DNA from: Candidatus Poribacteria bacterium
GTDB lineage: Bacteria; Poribacteria; WGA-4E; WGA-3G
Reading direction: 5' to 3'
Assembly: GCA_028824685.1 (NCBI GenBank)
Contig: JAPPCZ010000086.1
Coordinates: forward strand, 1 to 64,000
Length of the DNA stretch: 64,000 nt
Shown: piece after piece, positions 16,834 to 26,002 of the stretch
How positions within the stretch are numbered: position 1 is the stretch's first letter
Layout of the letters: each line of letters opens with the position of its first letter
Made by a program: the position numbers and the translations under genes
Notes under the pieces: generated by a model
Told to the model about the DNA's origin: nothing
What the model saw: the letters and a program-made list of their open reading frames with translations, nothing else
The model's database searches: none

Positions 16834-17841
16834 ATGAAACTTCGTGTACAAACCCTTACAGTTTTACTAATGATAGCCGTTATCCTATTAGCAGGATGCA
16901 ATGGGGATAAACAGAAACCACCCGAACAAGTTGAGATAACGTTGTCAGAAAAAGCACAAGTGGAAACGGTGCCGTCCACCTTATACCCATCCGAAAATCC
17001 ATACCAAGACCTAACGGTCACAGGAACAGCACCCATAAGCGACTATGTGGGCGGCATTAACGGTGATTTTCTATGGATACCCGAATTTGAATATGAATGG
17101 GAAATTGAGGAAATGCCGCAAAAAACCTTACCTGTAGCCCCTAATCATGCGGAGAAATTTGCGCGATATGAAAAACGCGAAAAAGAATTGTGGGACAAAT
17201 TTAAAAAAAGCATGGAAGGCGTAACCTCAGAAAAAGTCATTGATGACAGGTACCGAGAACACCAGATAGAATTGAAAAATCTCAAGGCAGAGATCATGAC
17301 CGAAGGTATAGCCCCTTTGAATGCTGCAAAGTATCTGATGGCACATAATATACGCACTGAACATATAAATCAGTATGCGCAGCAAGCCGTTGATGAGAAC
17401 CCGGACGATTTTCACACACAACTCATTTGGACATTTGCTCAATATTCTTCTTCTGATGATCCTATTGAAAATATTGCTAAAGTGAAAGAAGGGTATCGGC
17501 GTTTATTGGAAATCCGTCCCAATAGTGCTTACGCGCTTTATAATTTGGGAAGGTTAACGCATTCTACGGATGCGATACCTTTCATGAAAAAAGCATATCA
17601 ATACGCCCCTGATGTGCCGACCGACCATCCTGCATCTTTGAAAAGTAGTATATTATTTTCATTAGCTCAAAAATACTATTATGAAACGCGTGAAGATACG
17701 AAAGCAATGGAAACGTTGCAGCACATGTCTAAATATAATCCAGAATCCGCAGAAAAGTGGATTATAATGATGAAAACAGAGAACAGACTGGGAATTGCTG
17801 TAAGATACCCAAAGGAGAACACCAATGAAAATCCGTATTGA
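16834..17841 (+). CDS. Lipoprotein with TPR-like repeats (first of pair)
   Basis: The 335-residue product has a signal peptide and lipobox (MIAVILLAGCNG), so it should be lipid-anchored. After a proline-rich stretch, the C-terminal half is helical and TPR-like (e.g. ALYNLGRLTHSTDAIPFMKKA). The preceding part contains a charged coiled region around residues 105-150. It overlaps the next lipoprotein gene by 17 bp, and their N-termini are alike (MK-x-R ... VILLAGC), so they are probably paralogues expressed together. It lies 40 bp after guaB within the segment bounded by the two guaB 3' ends. Probable role in envelope protein-protein contacts. Confidence 0.75.
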   Translation: MKLRVQTLTVLLMIAVILLAGCNGDKQKPPEQVEITLSEKAQVETVPSTLYPSENPYQDLTVTGTAPISDYVGGINGDFLWIPEFEYEWEIEEMPQKTLPVAPNHAEKFARYEKREKELWDKFKKSMEGVTSEKVIDDRYREHQIELKNLKAEIMTEGIAPLNAAKYLMAHNIRTEHINQYAQQAVDENPDDFHTQLIWTFAQYSSSDDPIENIAKVKEGYRRLLEIRPNSAYALYNLGRLTHSTDAIPFMKKAYQYAPDVPTDHPASLKSSILFSLAQKYYYETREDTKAMETLQHMSKYNPESAEKWIIMMKTENRLGIAVRYPKENTNENPY

Positions 17842-18778
17842 AAACTTCACTTCTTTATTTTTACTCGTTGTTATTTTACTTGCTGGCTGTAGTGGCTGCG
17901 CACAGAAAAACGCAAAACTGCCACAGGACGAAACACCGATACCGGAAGTTGAAGTCGAACAACCCCAAACCCCTGATGGCGTACAGATGCCTGTTAAAGT
18001 GAGGCAGGTAAAACGCCCCACGATTGCAGAATTATATGCACCAGACGCAAACGAACCGAAAACGCCTGACGATTATTACGGTGACCCGCTTTATTATGTC
18101 CGGGGTGTTGAATATACACATATCGGTTCAACAGCGGGTATAGACGACTCCGCAATAATTATCCCAAGCGAGAAAGCGTTTGAACCGATTGAATCTTTTA
18201 TTGCAGGTTTATCGTTGCTTGAGAAAGCGAAGTATTTCGCCAAGCTTGAAGCAGCAGACAGTTATCATGACGAAGCCTTCACATACGCCCAACGTGCGAT
18301 TGAAGTCGACCCTGATAACTTTGAGGCACATCTCATTCAGGCGGAACTTCTTGAACGACTCGGTACCGATGCAGAGGTAGAAGCCGCTTATAGAAAACTT
18401 CTCAAATGGAAACCCGATTCCCTGCGTGTTTTATTCAATTTGAGTTTCTATGTAGCAGACGTTGATGAAAAAATAGATTTGCTTGAAAAGGTTGCTGAAC
18501 TTGCACCGACCTACCGTCGTGGACGGGCACTCTTTCTGTTAGGTGACTTATATAGGGCACAAGGTCAATACGATCAAGCAATTACCTTACTAAAAAAGGC
18601 ACAAGTCGTGAACCCTGCTGCTGCTTTTTTGGGATTAGGGCGGGTGTATAGAAAACAAGGCAACTACGAGAAAGCAATTGACGCCCTAAAACAATCATAC
18701 GCAATTGATCCATTAAGCAACCCCCTGGGCACTACGTTAAGAGAGATTAGTGCCATTGAAAGTATAATGGATAAGTAA
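17825..18778 (+). CDS. Lipoprotein with TPR repeats (second of pair)
   Basis: The 317-residue product has a lipobox (VILLAGCSGC) and a C-terminal array of TPR repeats, clear in GRALFLLGDLYRAQGQYDQA, LGRVYRKQGNYEKAIDALKQ and the upstream YAQRAIEVDPDNFEAH. TPRs bind peptide or protein partners. Its ribosome binding site (AAAGGAG) lies inside the upstream gene, so translation is likely coupled. It is followed 46 bp on by the secreted metalloprotease gene. Confidence 0.8.
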   Translation: MKIRIENFTSLFLLVVILLAGCSGCAQKNAKLPQDETPIPEVEVEQPQTPDGVQMPVKVRQVKRPTIAELYAPDANEPKTPDDYYGDPLYYVRGVEYTHIGSTAGIDDSAIIIPSEKAFEPIESFIAGLSLLEKAKYFAKLEAADSYHDEAFTYAQRAIEVDPDNFEAHLIQAELLERLGTDAEVEAAYRKLLKWKPDSLRVLFNLSFYVADVDEKIDLLEKVAELAPTYRRGRALFLLGDLYRAQGQYDQAITLLKKAQVVNPAAAFLGLGRVYRKQGNYEKAIDALKQSYAIDPLSNPLGTTLREISAIESIMDK

Positions 18779-18824
18779 AGCGTTTTTTGATAACATTTTT
18801 ACATCAAGGAAAGGGAGAATTCTT

Positions 18825-19631
18825 ATGAAACGGACCCTACTTGTTTTTACATTACTTTTAACACTTTTTTTATGGATTTCGACGACACCTGCCCCTGTTC
18901 AAAATCCACCGAACAGCAATACGCCGTCGATTAGCCTGAGTGCACCTCAAGACTGGATACCGACGCGCAACAATATATGTATCATCACTGTGGCATTAAC
19001 GAATGCCCCCGCGAACAGTAATCTCACCTTTCAATTAGAGTCCACGAACTGGCCTGGGTATTGTATGAACGCCTTTGACGCAGCAAAGGCGGTAAACGGG
19101 TCCCCGGACAAAGAGGATGACCTTAAGTTTTTGGAAAGCAGTCAAGAAGGCAATCAGAATGGTGTTACGCTGGCTTGGGATGTGCCTGGCACCGAATCCG
19201 ATGGCACCGCTATTACCGAAGGCAATACCATCTTTGTAAGTTGGGGGAATGTCGCACCGACATCATTTGTCTTGAAAGTGAACTGTTATGATTATGGTGC
19301 GGTTGGTAAAGTGGTTGCTGGACTATACAAAGGGGGCGGGCTTAACGGTCCCCAATACGCGAAGACTTCAGTCATGGTCCCTTATGCACAAGGCAATAGT
19401 AAATATATCGCACACGCGCAAAAAAGTCAGACCGGTTGGCAGAACTGGGACGGCACTGAAAGCGAAGATACAGAGACAGGCCCAGTTCAAATACGAATCA
19501 CGGGGATGGTCTCACGGCATTTGAGGAATACAGAGGGTTTGAGACCCCTAATGGTGGACATGTCCGCACCAGTCCGACAAAAAAGGATGTCTTTGTTTAT
19601 ACAAAAGACGACAGTAGCTCGAATAGTATGA
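18825..19631 (+). CDS. Secreted metalloprotease, 5' part (frameshifted)
   Basis: This frame encodes the signal peptide (residues ~1-22, LLVFTLLLTLFLWIST) and the N-terminal domain of a secreted protein. AAGGAAAGGGAG precedes the ATG. The true coding frame leaves here near 19502-19505: read on in the next frame, the DNA gives GDGLTAFEEYRGFETPNGG, continuous with the downstream gene. In the annotated frame the tail after QIRIT is unrelated-looking and basic. Restoring one G to the GGGG run at 19502-19505 would join the two frames into a protein of about 850 residues. It may be a real mutation or a sequencing error. Confidence 0.7.
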   Translation: MKRTLLVFTLLLTLFLWISTTPAPVQNPPNSNTPSISLSAPQDWIPTRNNICIITVALTNAPANSNLTFQLESTNWPGYCMNAFDAAKAVNGSPDKEDDLKFLESSQEGNQNGVTLAWDVPGTESDGTAITEGNTIFVSWGNVAPTSFVLKVNCYDYGAVGKVVAGLYKGGGLNGPQYAKTSVMVPYAQGNSKYIAHAQKSQTGWQNWDGTESEDTETGPVQIRITGMVSRHLRNTEGLRPLMVDMSAPVRQKRMSLFIQKTTVARIV

Positions 19632-21385
19632 ACTTATCTACCTATGGTGTCGGATGGGCAACAAAACTTGAGAGTGCAACTTTCAAGTCACATTTCATTA
19701 CTGAAAATCAGGTAAAGGCAACCAGTCGCACTCTCAATTACAATGCTTGTCGAAATCACGATAGAACAAACGATTTTTATATCTTCAATCAAAAGGCGAT
19801 TAAGATAGAAGAAAATGTGTCAACCAGTGGAACGAATTTAGGGGTTGTGCGATTTGATAGGAACAGACCAGATATACAAGGCCCCGCCCGCGCATTAAGA
19901 ATTATTATCTATGTAAAGGTGATTGATAATGCAATCAGAGACCATAATACCAACAACCCCAATGATCAGAAAGATGTCACGCTGCAAATCAACAAAACGA
20001 TTGGACATGAAATAGGACATGTTTTGGGACTTCCCGAAGTTAACAAACGCTCTATTGGTTGGTCAAATTTCAGATTCCGATGGGAAAACACCAGTCAGGA
20101 ACAAGATTTTAGTGATACACAGTTCGGACAAAAAGGTAGAAGTCTTATGATGCAGGGGTTATACCATGCATCCACTGATAACTATCGGGAGTTTCATGAT
20201 TCTCAGTATTACGTCAAACCTGGAAGCATACTTGGCAGTGAACGTATACCAGTGAATGTAAGCACTTTACCCAATTTCGATACATTTGAGTTTGATACAC
20301 AGAACACGCCTTACCAAGAGGAACAAAATAACCAAAATCAAGACCGTCAGCCGCCGGGTGATACAAATAATGAAGGCAGTCAACTTGGGAATCAAGGCGG
20401 CAACAATAATAATGGCCGTAGTGACACCGGCACAGATAGTAGTGGTGGCACAGGCACAGGTAGTAGTGGCATTGGCACTCGTAGTAGTAGTGGTGGTGGT
20501 GGCACTAGCACTGGCACAGGTAGTAGTAGCACCGGTACTACGAATCCACCGCCATCGCCGACAGATTTGCGTGTGTCTGCTGGCGATGGTCAGGTCAGTT
20601 TATCCTGGACAGCACCAAGCGATACTTCTATTACCGATTATGAATACCGGTATCGCGTGAACGGCACCCTAACCTGGGGCGATTGGATATCAACAGGAAG
20701 CACCAGCACAAGTAAAGATGTTACAGGGTTAACCAACGGTACGACTTATGAGTTTGAGGTTCGTTCTGTGAAAGGCACGAGGCAGAGTTCGGAATCAAAT
20801 GCTGTGACCGAAACACCTCGCGCGCCAATCATTGTGGTGGTTGTCCCGGCTCCTGTTTGGAGTGATATCCCGGATCCGTATAACCTGACGGTAGGTGATA
20901 GTTTTAGTTTAGACTTGAGTAGTTATGTGACGGGGAGTCCGACTATAACGAAAACGAGTGGGCGTATACCTGCGGGATTATCATTTAGTAGTGGCGTCTT
21001 GAGTGGGACAGTAACAGGCGTTGAAGATCGCGACCTCCAATTTACAGCGACAAACACTGGAGGTTCTGCCGAAAGCGAGTGGGTTAATATTGTCGTAACT
21101 GCCGCTCCTACGCCAACGGTGTCAGCACCAGTATGGAGCGATATACCGGATCCGTATAACCTGACGGTAGGTGATAGTTTTAGTTTAGACCTGAGTAGTT
21201 ATGTGACAGGAAGTCCAACTATAACGAAGACAAGTGGGCGTATCCCTGCGGGATTGTCCTTTAGTAATGGTGTTCTGAGTGGGACGGTGACAAGCGTTGA
21301 AAGTCGTGGTATCCGATTTACTGCGACTAACTCCGCGGGTTCTGCCGATAGCGAATATGTCAATATCGTAATAACAGCTCAATGA
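19628..21385 (+). CDS. Secreted metalloprotease, 3' part with Ig-like repeats
   Basis: The 585-residue frame holds a zinc-protease motif, TIGHEIGHVLGLPE (HExxHxxGxxE, metzincin-like), at about residues 125-138. A Gly/Ser/Thr/Asn-rich linker (~235-310, with GTG/GGT trinucleotide runs) follows. Next comes a fibronectin type III domain (~312-400, PTDLRVSAGDGQVSLSW) and two putative Ig (He_PIG) domains that are almost identical, each starting PVWSDIPDPYNLTVGDSFSL. It continues the frame broken near 19503, so the ATG at 19628 is probably not a natural start. Role: extracellular protein degradation or surface attachment. It lies in the guaB-flanked segment. Confidence 0.75.
   Translation: MNLSTYGVGWATKLESATFKSHFITENQVKATSRTLNYNACRNHDRTNDFYIFNQKAIKIEENVSTSGTNLGVVRFDRNRPDIQGPARALRIIIYVKVIDNAIRDHNTNNPNDQKDVTLQINKTIGHEIGHVLGLPEVNKRSIGWSNFRFRWENTSQEQDFSDTQFGQKGRSLMMQGLYHASTDNYREFHDSQYYVKPGSILGSERIPVNVSTLPNFDTFEFDTQNTPYQEEQNNQNQDRQPPGDTNNEGSQLGNQGGNNNNGRSDTGTDSSGGTGTGSSGIGTRSSSGGGGTSTGTGSSSTGTTNPPPSPTDLRVSAGDGQVSLSWTAPSDTSITDYEYRYRVNGTLTWGDWISTGSTSTSKDVTGLTNGTTYEFEVRSVKGTRQSSESNAVTETPRAPIIVVVVPAPVWSDIPDPYNLTVGDSFSLDLSSYVTGSPTITKTSGRIPAGLSFSSGVLSGTVTGVEDRDLQFTATNTGGSAESEWVNIVVTAAPTPTVSAPVWSDIPDPYNLTVGDSFSLDLSSYVTGSPTITKTSGRIPAGLSFSNGVLSGTVTSVESRGIRFTATNSAGSADSEYVNIVITAQ
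20857..21382 (+). repeat. Two near-identical Ig-domain repeats
   Basis: Units starting at about 20857 and 21129 share long exact stretches, for example CCGGATCCGTATAACCTGAC and TGACGGTAGGTGATAGTTTT, and encode two copies of the same ~85-residue domain. The high DNA identity indicates a recent tandem duplication or gene conversion. Confidence 0.85.
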
Positions 21386-21500
21386 GTTGACGTTCCTACT
21401 GCGGATTTAAAGTTTAAGCGTGATCAATCTTTTAGTTGGATTTGAATAATTATCTGGTAAGTGATACAATACTGAGAGAAACTTACGTTTGTATACAATA

Positions 21501-21620
21501 TTACGTAGAGATGTCCAATTTGTTCGCATGTCAAGCAGCGGCTAGAGAGAAAGCCATCCGCACGATATTGATATTACAGAGGAAGCACCGAACTATACAG
21601 TTGCGAATCTGAATACGTAA
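21501..21620 (+). pseudogene. Duplicated guaB 3' end
   Basis: This 120-bp stretch aligns without gaps to the last 120 bp of guaB (16674-16793), with 8 mismatches by my count. Seven are synonymous in the guaB frame (AGT/AGC, GGT/GGC, CGA/AGA, AGT/AGC, CAT/CAC, AAC/AAT, ACA/ACG) and one turns TAC into a TAG stop. It has no 5' part. It marks the far boundary of the 16.8-21.5 kb segment. Confidence 0.93.
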
Positions 21621-21692
21621 TTGTTTTTAAACAAGAGCTATAAGCTGCGTGATAAACCTTCATAGTTGAAGGTTTCAATTGATTTTTCATAG

Positions 21693-21806
21693 ATTGTAGG
21701 TTGGGTAGAGCGCAAGCGAAACTCAACGCTATAGAATGTTGTCCAGATTACACCAAATGCAAATGTAACGTTTGTCGGGTTTCACGTTGTTCTACCCGAC
21801 CTACAT
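21693..21806. repeat. REP pair downstream of the guaB remnant
   Basis: Two family A elements: GTAGGTTGGGTAGAGCGCAA... (about 21695-21728, variant arms) and TGTCGGGTTTCACGTTGTTC then TACCCGACCTAC at 21772-21804. Nothing else is seen between the remnant and the ferredoxin gene. Confidence 0.75.
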
Positions 21807-21866
21807 AAGATTTACACTTAAATGAGAATACGTTTGTGTGGGCTATAATCAGAAAGGAATCCGCTT

Positions 21867-22415
21867 ATGAAAGTTAACGAAGAGATGTCATTTTGGGATA
21901 GACTTTATATCCCAGCGTTGATTAAGGGGATGTTTACAACGTTAAAACACATTCCCAAGAAGAAACTCACAGTTCAGTATCCCGAAGATCCGAGAAGTGT
22001 AAATGAACGTAATGATCGGTATCGAGGGGTTCACAAACTCACGACAACTGACAAAGATGAAATTAAGTGTGTTGCATGTTTTTTATGTGCAACGGCTTGT
22101 CCCGCAGATTGCATCACGATACAAGCAGCACCAGCACCGGAAGGTTGGACGACGAAAGAAGGCTACCAACGCGAAAAATATCCGGATGTTTTTGAGATAA
22201 ACATGCTGCGTTGTATATTCTGCGGTTATTGTGTTGAAGCGTGTCCTGAAGATGCTATTCGTATGACAGGGTTAACGCTTCCACAATATTTTCGTGAACG
22301 TCAGGAAGAAGGTGAAAAACTCGGCGGTGCTCGTAGTGATTTCATCTTTAACCGTGATATGTTAGTTGCAAACAATGACATTGCTCAGGAAGGACTTAGC
22401 GTTGATGCGCGGTAA
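21867..22415 (+). CDS. nuoI: NuoI-like 2x[4Fe-4S] ferredoxin subunit
   Basis: The 182-residue protein matches NADH-quinone oxidoreductase subunit I. It has two cubane motifs, CVACFLCATACP (residues ~68-79) and CIFCGYCVEACP (~114-125), and a typical N-terminal segment. In complex I this subunit passes electrons through clusters N6a/N6b. No other nuo gene is near, so it is either a dispersed complex I gene or a second copy serving another oxidoreductase. AGGAA precedes the ATG by 8 bases. Confidence 0.88.
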   Translation: MKVNEEMSFWDRLYIPALIKGMFTTLKHIPKKKLTVQYPEDPRSVNERNDRYRGVHKLTTTDKDEIKCVACFLCATACPADCITIQAAPAPEGWTTKEGYQREKYPDVFEINMLRCIFCGYCVEACPEDAIRMTGLTLPQYFRERQEEGEKLGGARSDFIFNRDMLVANNDIAQEGLSVDAR

Positions 22416-22458
22416 CTATAGGGAACTTTAGAATTAACAGGACATTTTGGGACGTTTG

Positions 22459-22539
22459 TCGCTATTCGGAGATCGCTCCTACAGGATCAAAGTATTTTGT
22501 TGCGATTCGGAGATCGCTCCTACAGGATCAAAGTATTTA
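22459..22539. repeat. Tandem family B repeats before the MT-A70 gene
   Basis: Two direct copies, 41 bp apart, of a unit containing ATTCGGAGATCGCTCCTACA followed by GGATCAAAGTATTT. A reading frame starting at 22497 would translate part of this repeat, which argues against that start for the next gene. Confidence 0.85.
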
Positions 22540-22607
22540 GCGCGCTTGTAATACAGTTGGTGCCGCTGTTTTTAGAAAGGAAGGAAGGCACTGTCTGTAA
22601 ACGGACT

Positions 22608-23195
22608 ATGATTTCACACCCCCCGTTTCCGAATAAACAATATCAAATACTCTACGCGGACCCGCCCTGGGATTACAAAGGTCAACTCCAGCATACAGGT
22701 TCTGGAGGTAGAGATAGTGGTGGCGCAATTAGACATTATCCGACCATTTCTATATCAGAAATGGCAGAATGGAATATTGCGGCTATCTCTTCTAAAGATT
22801 GCTTGTTGTTTATGTGGAGTTCATCGCCACATCTTGACCAAGCGATAGTATTAGGAAAAGCTTGGGGATTTAACTGGGCGACAGTGGCATTTGTATGGGA
22901 TAAATGCCGCGTGAACCCAGGATTTTATACAATGAGTCAATGCGAATTGTGTCTTGTTTTTAAACGCGGGACAATTCCACAACCGAGAGGTATGCGAAAT
23001 ATAAGGCAGTTTGTGCAATCGAAGCGGACGAAACATTCCGAAAAACCGGATGAAGTTCGCCGCCGTATTGAGGAGATGTTTCCTGAACAGAGCAAACTGG
23101 AGCTTTTCGCACGCAAGGAAGTTCAAGGTTGGGACGTATGGGGACTTGAGATTAAGCAAGAATTAAACACTGACATTGGTTCTTGGGAGTCCTAA
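22608..23195 (+). CDS. MT-A70 family adenine N6-methyltransferase
   Basis: The 195-residue protein has the MT-A70 catalytic motif in YQILYADPPWDYKG (DPPW) and later conserved segments LLFMWSSSPHLDQA, WGFNWATVAFVW and HSEKPDEVRRRIEEMFP. Such enzymes put methyl groups from SAM on adenine N6, in DNA in most bacterial and phage members. No restriction enzyme is adjacent, so it is an orphan. The start at 22608 gives MISHPPFPNKQYQILYADPPW; an in-frame ATG at 22497 lies inside a dispersed repeat and is unlikely. AAGGAAGG lies somewhat far upstream (about 20 nt), so the start is not certain. Confidence 0.85.
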   Translation: MISHPPFPNKQYQILYADPPWDYKGQLQHTGSGGRDSGGAIRHYPTISISEMAEWNIAAISSKDCLLFMWSSSPHLDQAIVLGKAWGFNWATVAFVWDKCRVNPGFYTMSQCELCLVFKRGTIPQPRGMRNIRQFVQSKRTKHSEKPDEVRRRIEEMFPEQSKLELFARKEVQGWDVWGLEIKQELNTDIGSWES

Positions 23196-23231
23196 CTAAA
23201 GAATAAAAGGAGAACAGATACTAATTGACAC

Positions 23232-25991
23232 ATGCATGATATATCTCTTAATTTTCACTCTAATTTACTTTTTACATTAACTGAAAAAATCAAAGCCAGT
23301 GTTGAGGGACGGATGAGTTGGGGAGACACTTTTGGCATCGGTCTCGGTAGCAAGAACAATAAACATTTGATTGTTTGGACACCAAAGGTTACATCTGAGA
23401 GCCAGATTCTTCCGGGTTTTGACTCCGAAGATGGAGAACTCACTTTAAAGATGAAGCATCGTCCGGGAGCTTGGGTATCCTGGATTGATGAAGCAAAGGT
23501 GCAAGCTTCAGCACTTGACGATTATGATCGCGTTCAGAAAAGTGTGCAAGAGTTAGAACGCAACGCACGGCAAATCACCGATTTTGCTGATGGTGTTCTT
23601 GCTAACATTACCGTCCAACACTTAGGAAAATCTCTTACACTTTCTGAACTGACGGAAGAAGTTTTACAGTCGCGTTTAGTAATACCGAGTACTATTAAAA
23701 CAGGTGGTTTTGTTCTTGCGAAGACAGGAGATGCCGAACGTTCTTCCGCTAAAGTTGTTATCCCTGAACAGACCCATATCCACAGAGTACATCTCAACGA
23801 AGATGTTGTGCTTGCAGAGGTGGAGAAAGAAGGTTATGACACGGTTTTGGTAGTGCTGCGTACTCACATTAAAAAGTATCCTGATCTCGTTGATTTAGGA
23901 TATAGTTTAACGCTTCATGAGCGTTTTTTGGAGGACGATGCTTCAGAAACCCAACCATCTGTTCGGATATTATCAACAGCAGCTGTTTACGATCCACTTG
24001 AACCGAAAACGTTAAGACTTGTTCCAATTACATTCGACGCGCCACCTAAAAAAATTGAGGAAACTATAACTGAGAGTACCTCAAAGATTGAAGACTATAT
24101 GGTCAAAGCAAGTCAGCATGCGTATCAATTGATGACTCAATTTCACCAAGGTGTTGAGAGCCGACTTAGGGCTTTGATGCTCAATCGTGGGCAACGGATT
24201 CATGATAAAGTATGGGATGACCTCGTTATTCGTGAACTGCGTAATACGATTGGTGCGTTTTCTAATTTCTATGCAGACTATCTTGGTGAACATTTTGAGG
24301 AGGAAGCAACAAAGACAACGACAGAGTTATTTAGCGAGAGTATTGATCCAATAATTGAATTTTGGCAACTACAAGAGAGCCAACAGTTTACGCTTAACCA
24401 CATGATTCAATCAAGTTATACATTGACGAATCAAATATGTGATAGAGCAGCGGCACTTTTCCACGACCTCGTGTTTGAAACAGATTTCATTGCAACCGGA
24501 CTTGTTGCTCTGGTTGAAGCAAAGATTTTTGAGGGTGACGTTCCGTTAGATGAAATCTATCTGCCAGAATGGACATCTGGTACTGTACGTGAAAAGATGA
24601 CTCGGATCGGTTTGCGTTCCACTTTGCATCCAATGCAAATTGAGAGAATGCGGAACGTCTGGCTCACACTACTTGAAATTGCTAATTTTGCAAGTCAACA
24701 TAATCAGGATTTTGAAAAGTTTATTCAACCGCTTGAAAATATTCTGTTAGTGACGAAGCCTGCAACTACTCAGCGGAACAACCGGACGAACCGACAAACA
24801 CAATCAAAATTCCCAGGATTTGAGGTTACAGACACGGAGTTTGAAGAACTCCTAACGCATGTGAAAGATCATTTTCCAACCATAAAGCGATGGATTGAGA
24901 AGGCACCGCGAGAGACTGAGAAACTCCAAACGTATTATAATACATTGTGGATTTTGGTACTTAATGGAAAATATCGTGAGAAACTTTTGGGAGATTTCAA
25001 ACCTACCTGTGACATCAACCTTAGTGTGCCGGATCAGACGAAGAGGTTAATGAATCTTACGTTGGGAAGCCAACTTGTTGTGGAAAACGAGAAAGATCGG
25101 AAGGTTTTGGAACGCAATCTCAATCGTGCACTTGTTGCGAAAACAGGACATAATCTGCGTGACATTACAACATCTGAGAAACTTGCTATTCACGGAGATG
25201 TTACACTTTCTCTACTCCGTCAAGAATTAGTTCGGTACGATGAAACGTTAGCCAAGCGTGCTACCCGTCTCACAACCCCGACACGGAAAGGCAAAAAACG
25301 GAACGCTGCTCAAGCGCGTAACAACGGTAACGTTACCTCCGAAGCAATTCAAGCAGAACAGGCGAAAGTCACCGATATGATTGCCTTTTTGAAACCTTAT
25401 GGAGAATCAGAGGTTATAAGTACGCTCGCGAATGCCGGACTTAATAGAAGTGCCGCCGAACTTGAACAAATTCGGAAACAACAGGTATTGAGTTTTGATT
25501 TAAGTGAACTTCCTTCAATAGGCGAAACGTGGCTCACCGAAATCAAGACGTTGGAGGATTATCCGAATCTCCGAATGTTCCTGCTTCAAAATAAGTTGCC
25601 GATTTCAACGACGGGCCGTATTTTGATGGAATTACGCAATATTTTGTCGGACTCCCTTTTTAATCAGGTATTAGGCCTAATTCAAGAGGTCAAAGAACTT
25701 GAAAACAATAGTTATGAAGGGGAAGTTTTAGATCAATTCGTTGCCTATATTTCTGAAAAAGTGTGGCGTTGGGAATTAACACAAATTACATCTGAGGAGC
25801 TTCCGGTTGTGGTAAAGGAAAAGGTATTAACTTCGGCTATCTGTTATGAAAAAGAGGTGGAAACCTTGATGGAATACGTTGAACGCTACGATGAATTGCT
25901 GCAGACTAAACTGAAAGCCGACTCTGAGATGAACGTTGAGCGTGAAAACCTTGAATCACGATTTCAAGAGATCGTTGAAACTCTTTTATAG
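23232..25991 (+). CDS. Large cytoplasmic protein of unknown function
   Basis: I recognise no family for this 919-residue protein. It has no signal peptide or membrane segment. The N-terminal ~110 residues look beta-rich (SWGDTFGIGLGSKNNKHLIV). From residue ~110 it is mostly helical, with heptad-like charged stretches (YDRVQKSVQELERNARQI), a basic low-complexity linker near residue 680 (TRKGKKRNAAQARNNG) and an acidic helical C-terminus. AGGAG lies about 18 nt before the ATG, and the codon two before it is a stop in frame. It is followed 11 bp on by the malate-dehydrogenase-like gene and preceded by the MT-A70 gene, so the three are probably one unit. Confidence 0.7.
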   Translation: MHDISLNFHSNLLFTLTEKIKASVEGRMSWGDTFGIGLGSKNNKHLIVWTPKVTSESQILPGFDSEDGELTLKMKHRPGAWVSWIDEAKVQASALDDYDRVQKSVQELERNARQITDFADGVLANITVQHLGKSLTLSELTEEVLQSRLVIPSTIKTGGFVLAKTGDAERSSAKVVIPEQTHIHRVHLNEDVVLAEVEKEGYDTVLVVLRTHIKKYPDLVDLGYSLTLHERFLEDDASETQPSVRILSTAAVYDPLEPKTLRLVPITFDAPPKKIEETITESTSKIEDYMVKASQHAYQLMTQFHQGVESRLRALMLNRGQRIHDKVWDDLVIRELRNTIGAFSNFYADYLGEHFEEEATKTTTELFSESIDPIIEFWQLQESQQFTLNHMIQSSYTLTNQICDRAAALFHDLVFETDFIATGLVALVEAKIFEGDVPLDEIYLPEWTSGTVREKMTRIGLRSTLHPMQIERMRNVWLTLLEIANFASQHNQDFEKFIQPLENILLVTKPATTQRNNRTNRQTQSKFPGFEVTDTEFEELLTHVKDHFPTIKRWIEKAPRETEKLQTYYNTLWILVLNGKYREKLLGDFKPTCDINLSVPDQTKRLMNLTLGSQLVVENEKDRKVLERNLNRALVAKTGHNLRDITTSEKLAIHGDVTLSLLRQELVRYDETLAKRATRLTTPTRKGKKRNAAQARNNGNVTSEAIQAEQAKVTDMIAFLKPYGESEVISTLANAGLNRSAAELEQIRKQQVLSFDLSELPSIGETWLTEIKTLEDYPNLRMFLLQNKLPISTTGRILMELRNILSDSLFNQVLGLIQEVKELENNSYEGEVLDQFVAYISEKVWRWELTQITSEELPVVVKEKVLTSAICYEKEVETLMEYVERYDELLQTKLKADSEMNVERENLESRFQEIVETLL

Positions 25992-26002
25992 GAATTAACT
26001 GT

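Noticed and set aside
16794..21500. Integrative element with its own integrase between the guaB ends
   Set aside because: The direct repeats are real, but no integrase, excisionase or replication gene is present, so a self-mobile island cannot be claimed.
22497..22607. Longer N-terminus for the MT-A70 methyltransferase
   Set aside because: The extra residues begin within a dispersed B repeat and precede the first family motif without similarity; the ATG at 22608 is more natural.
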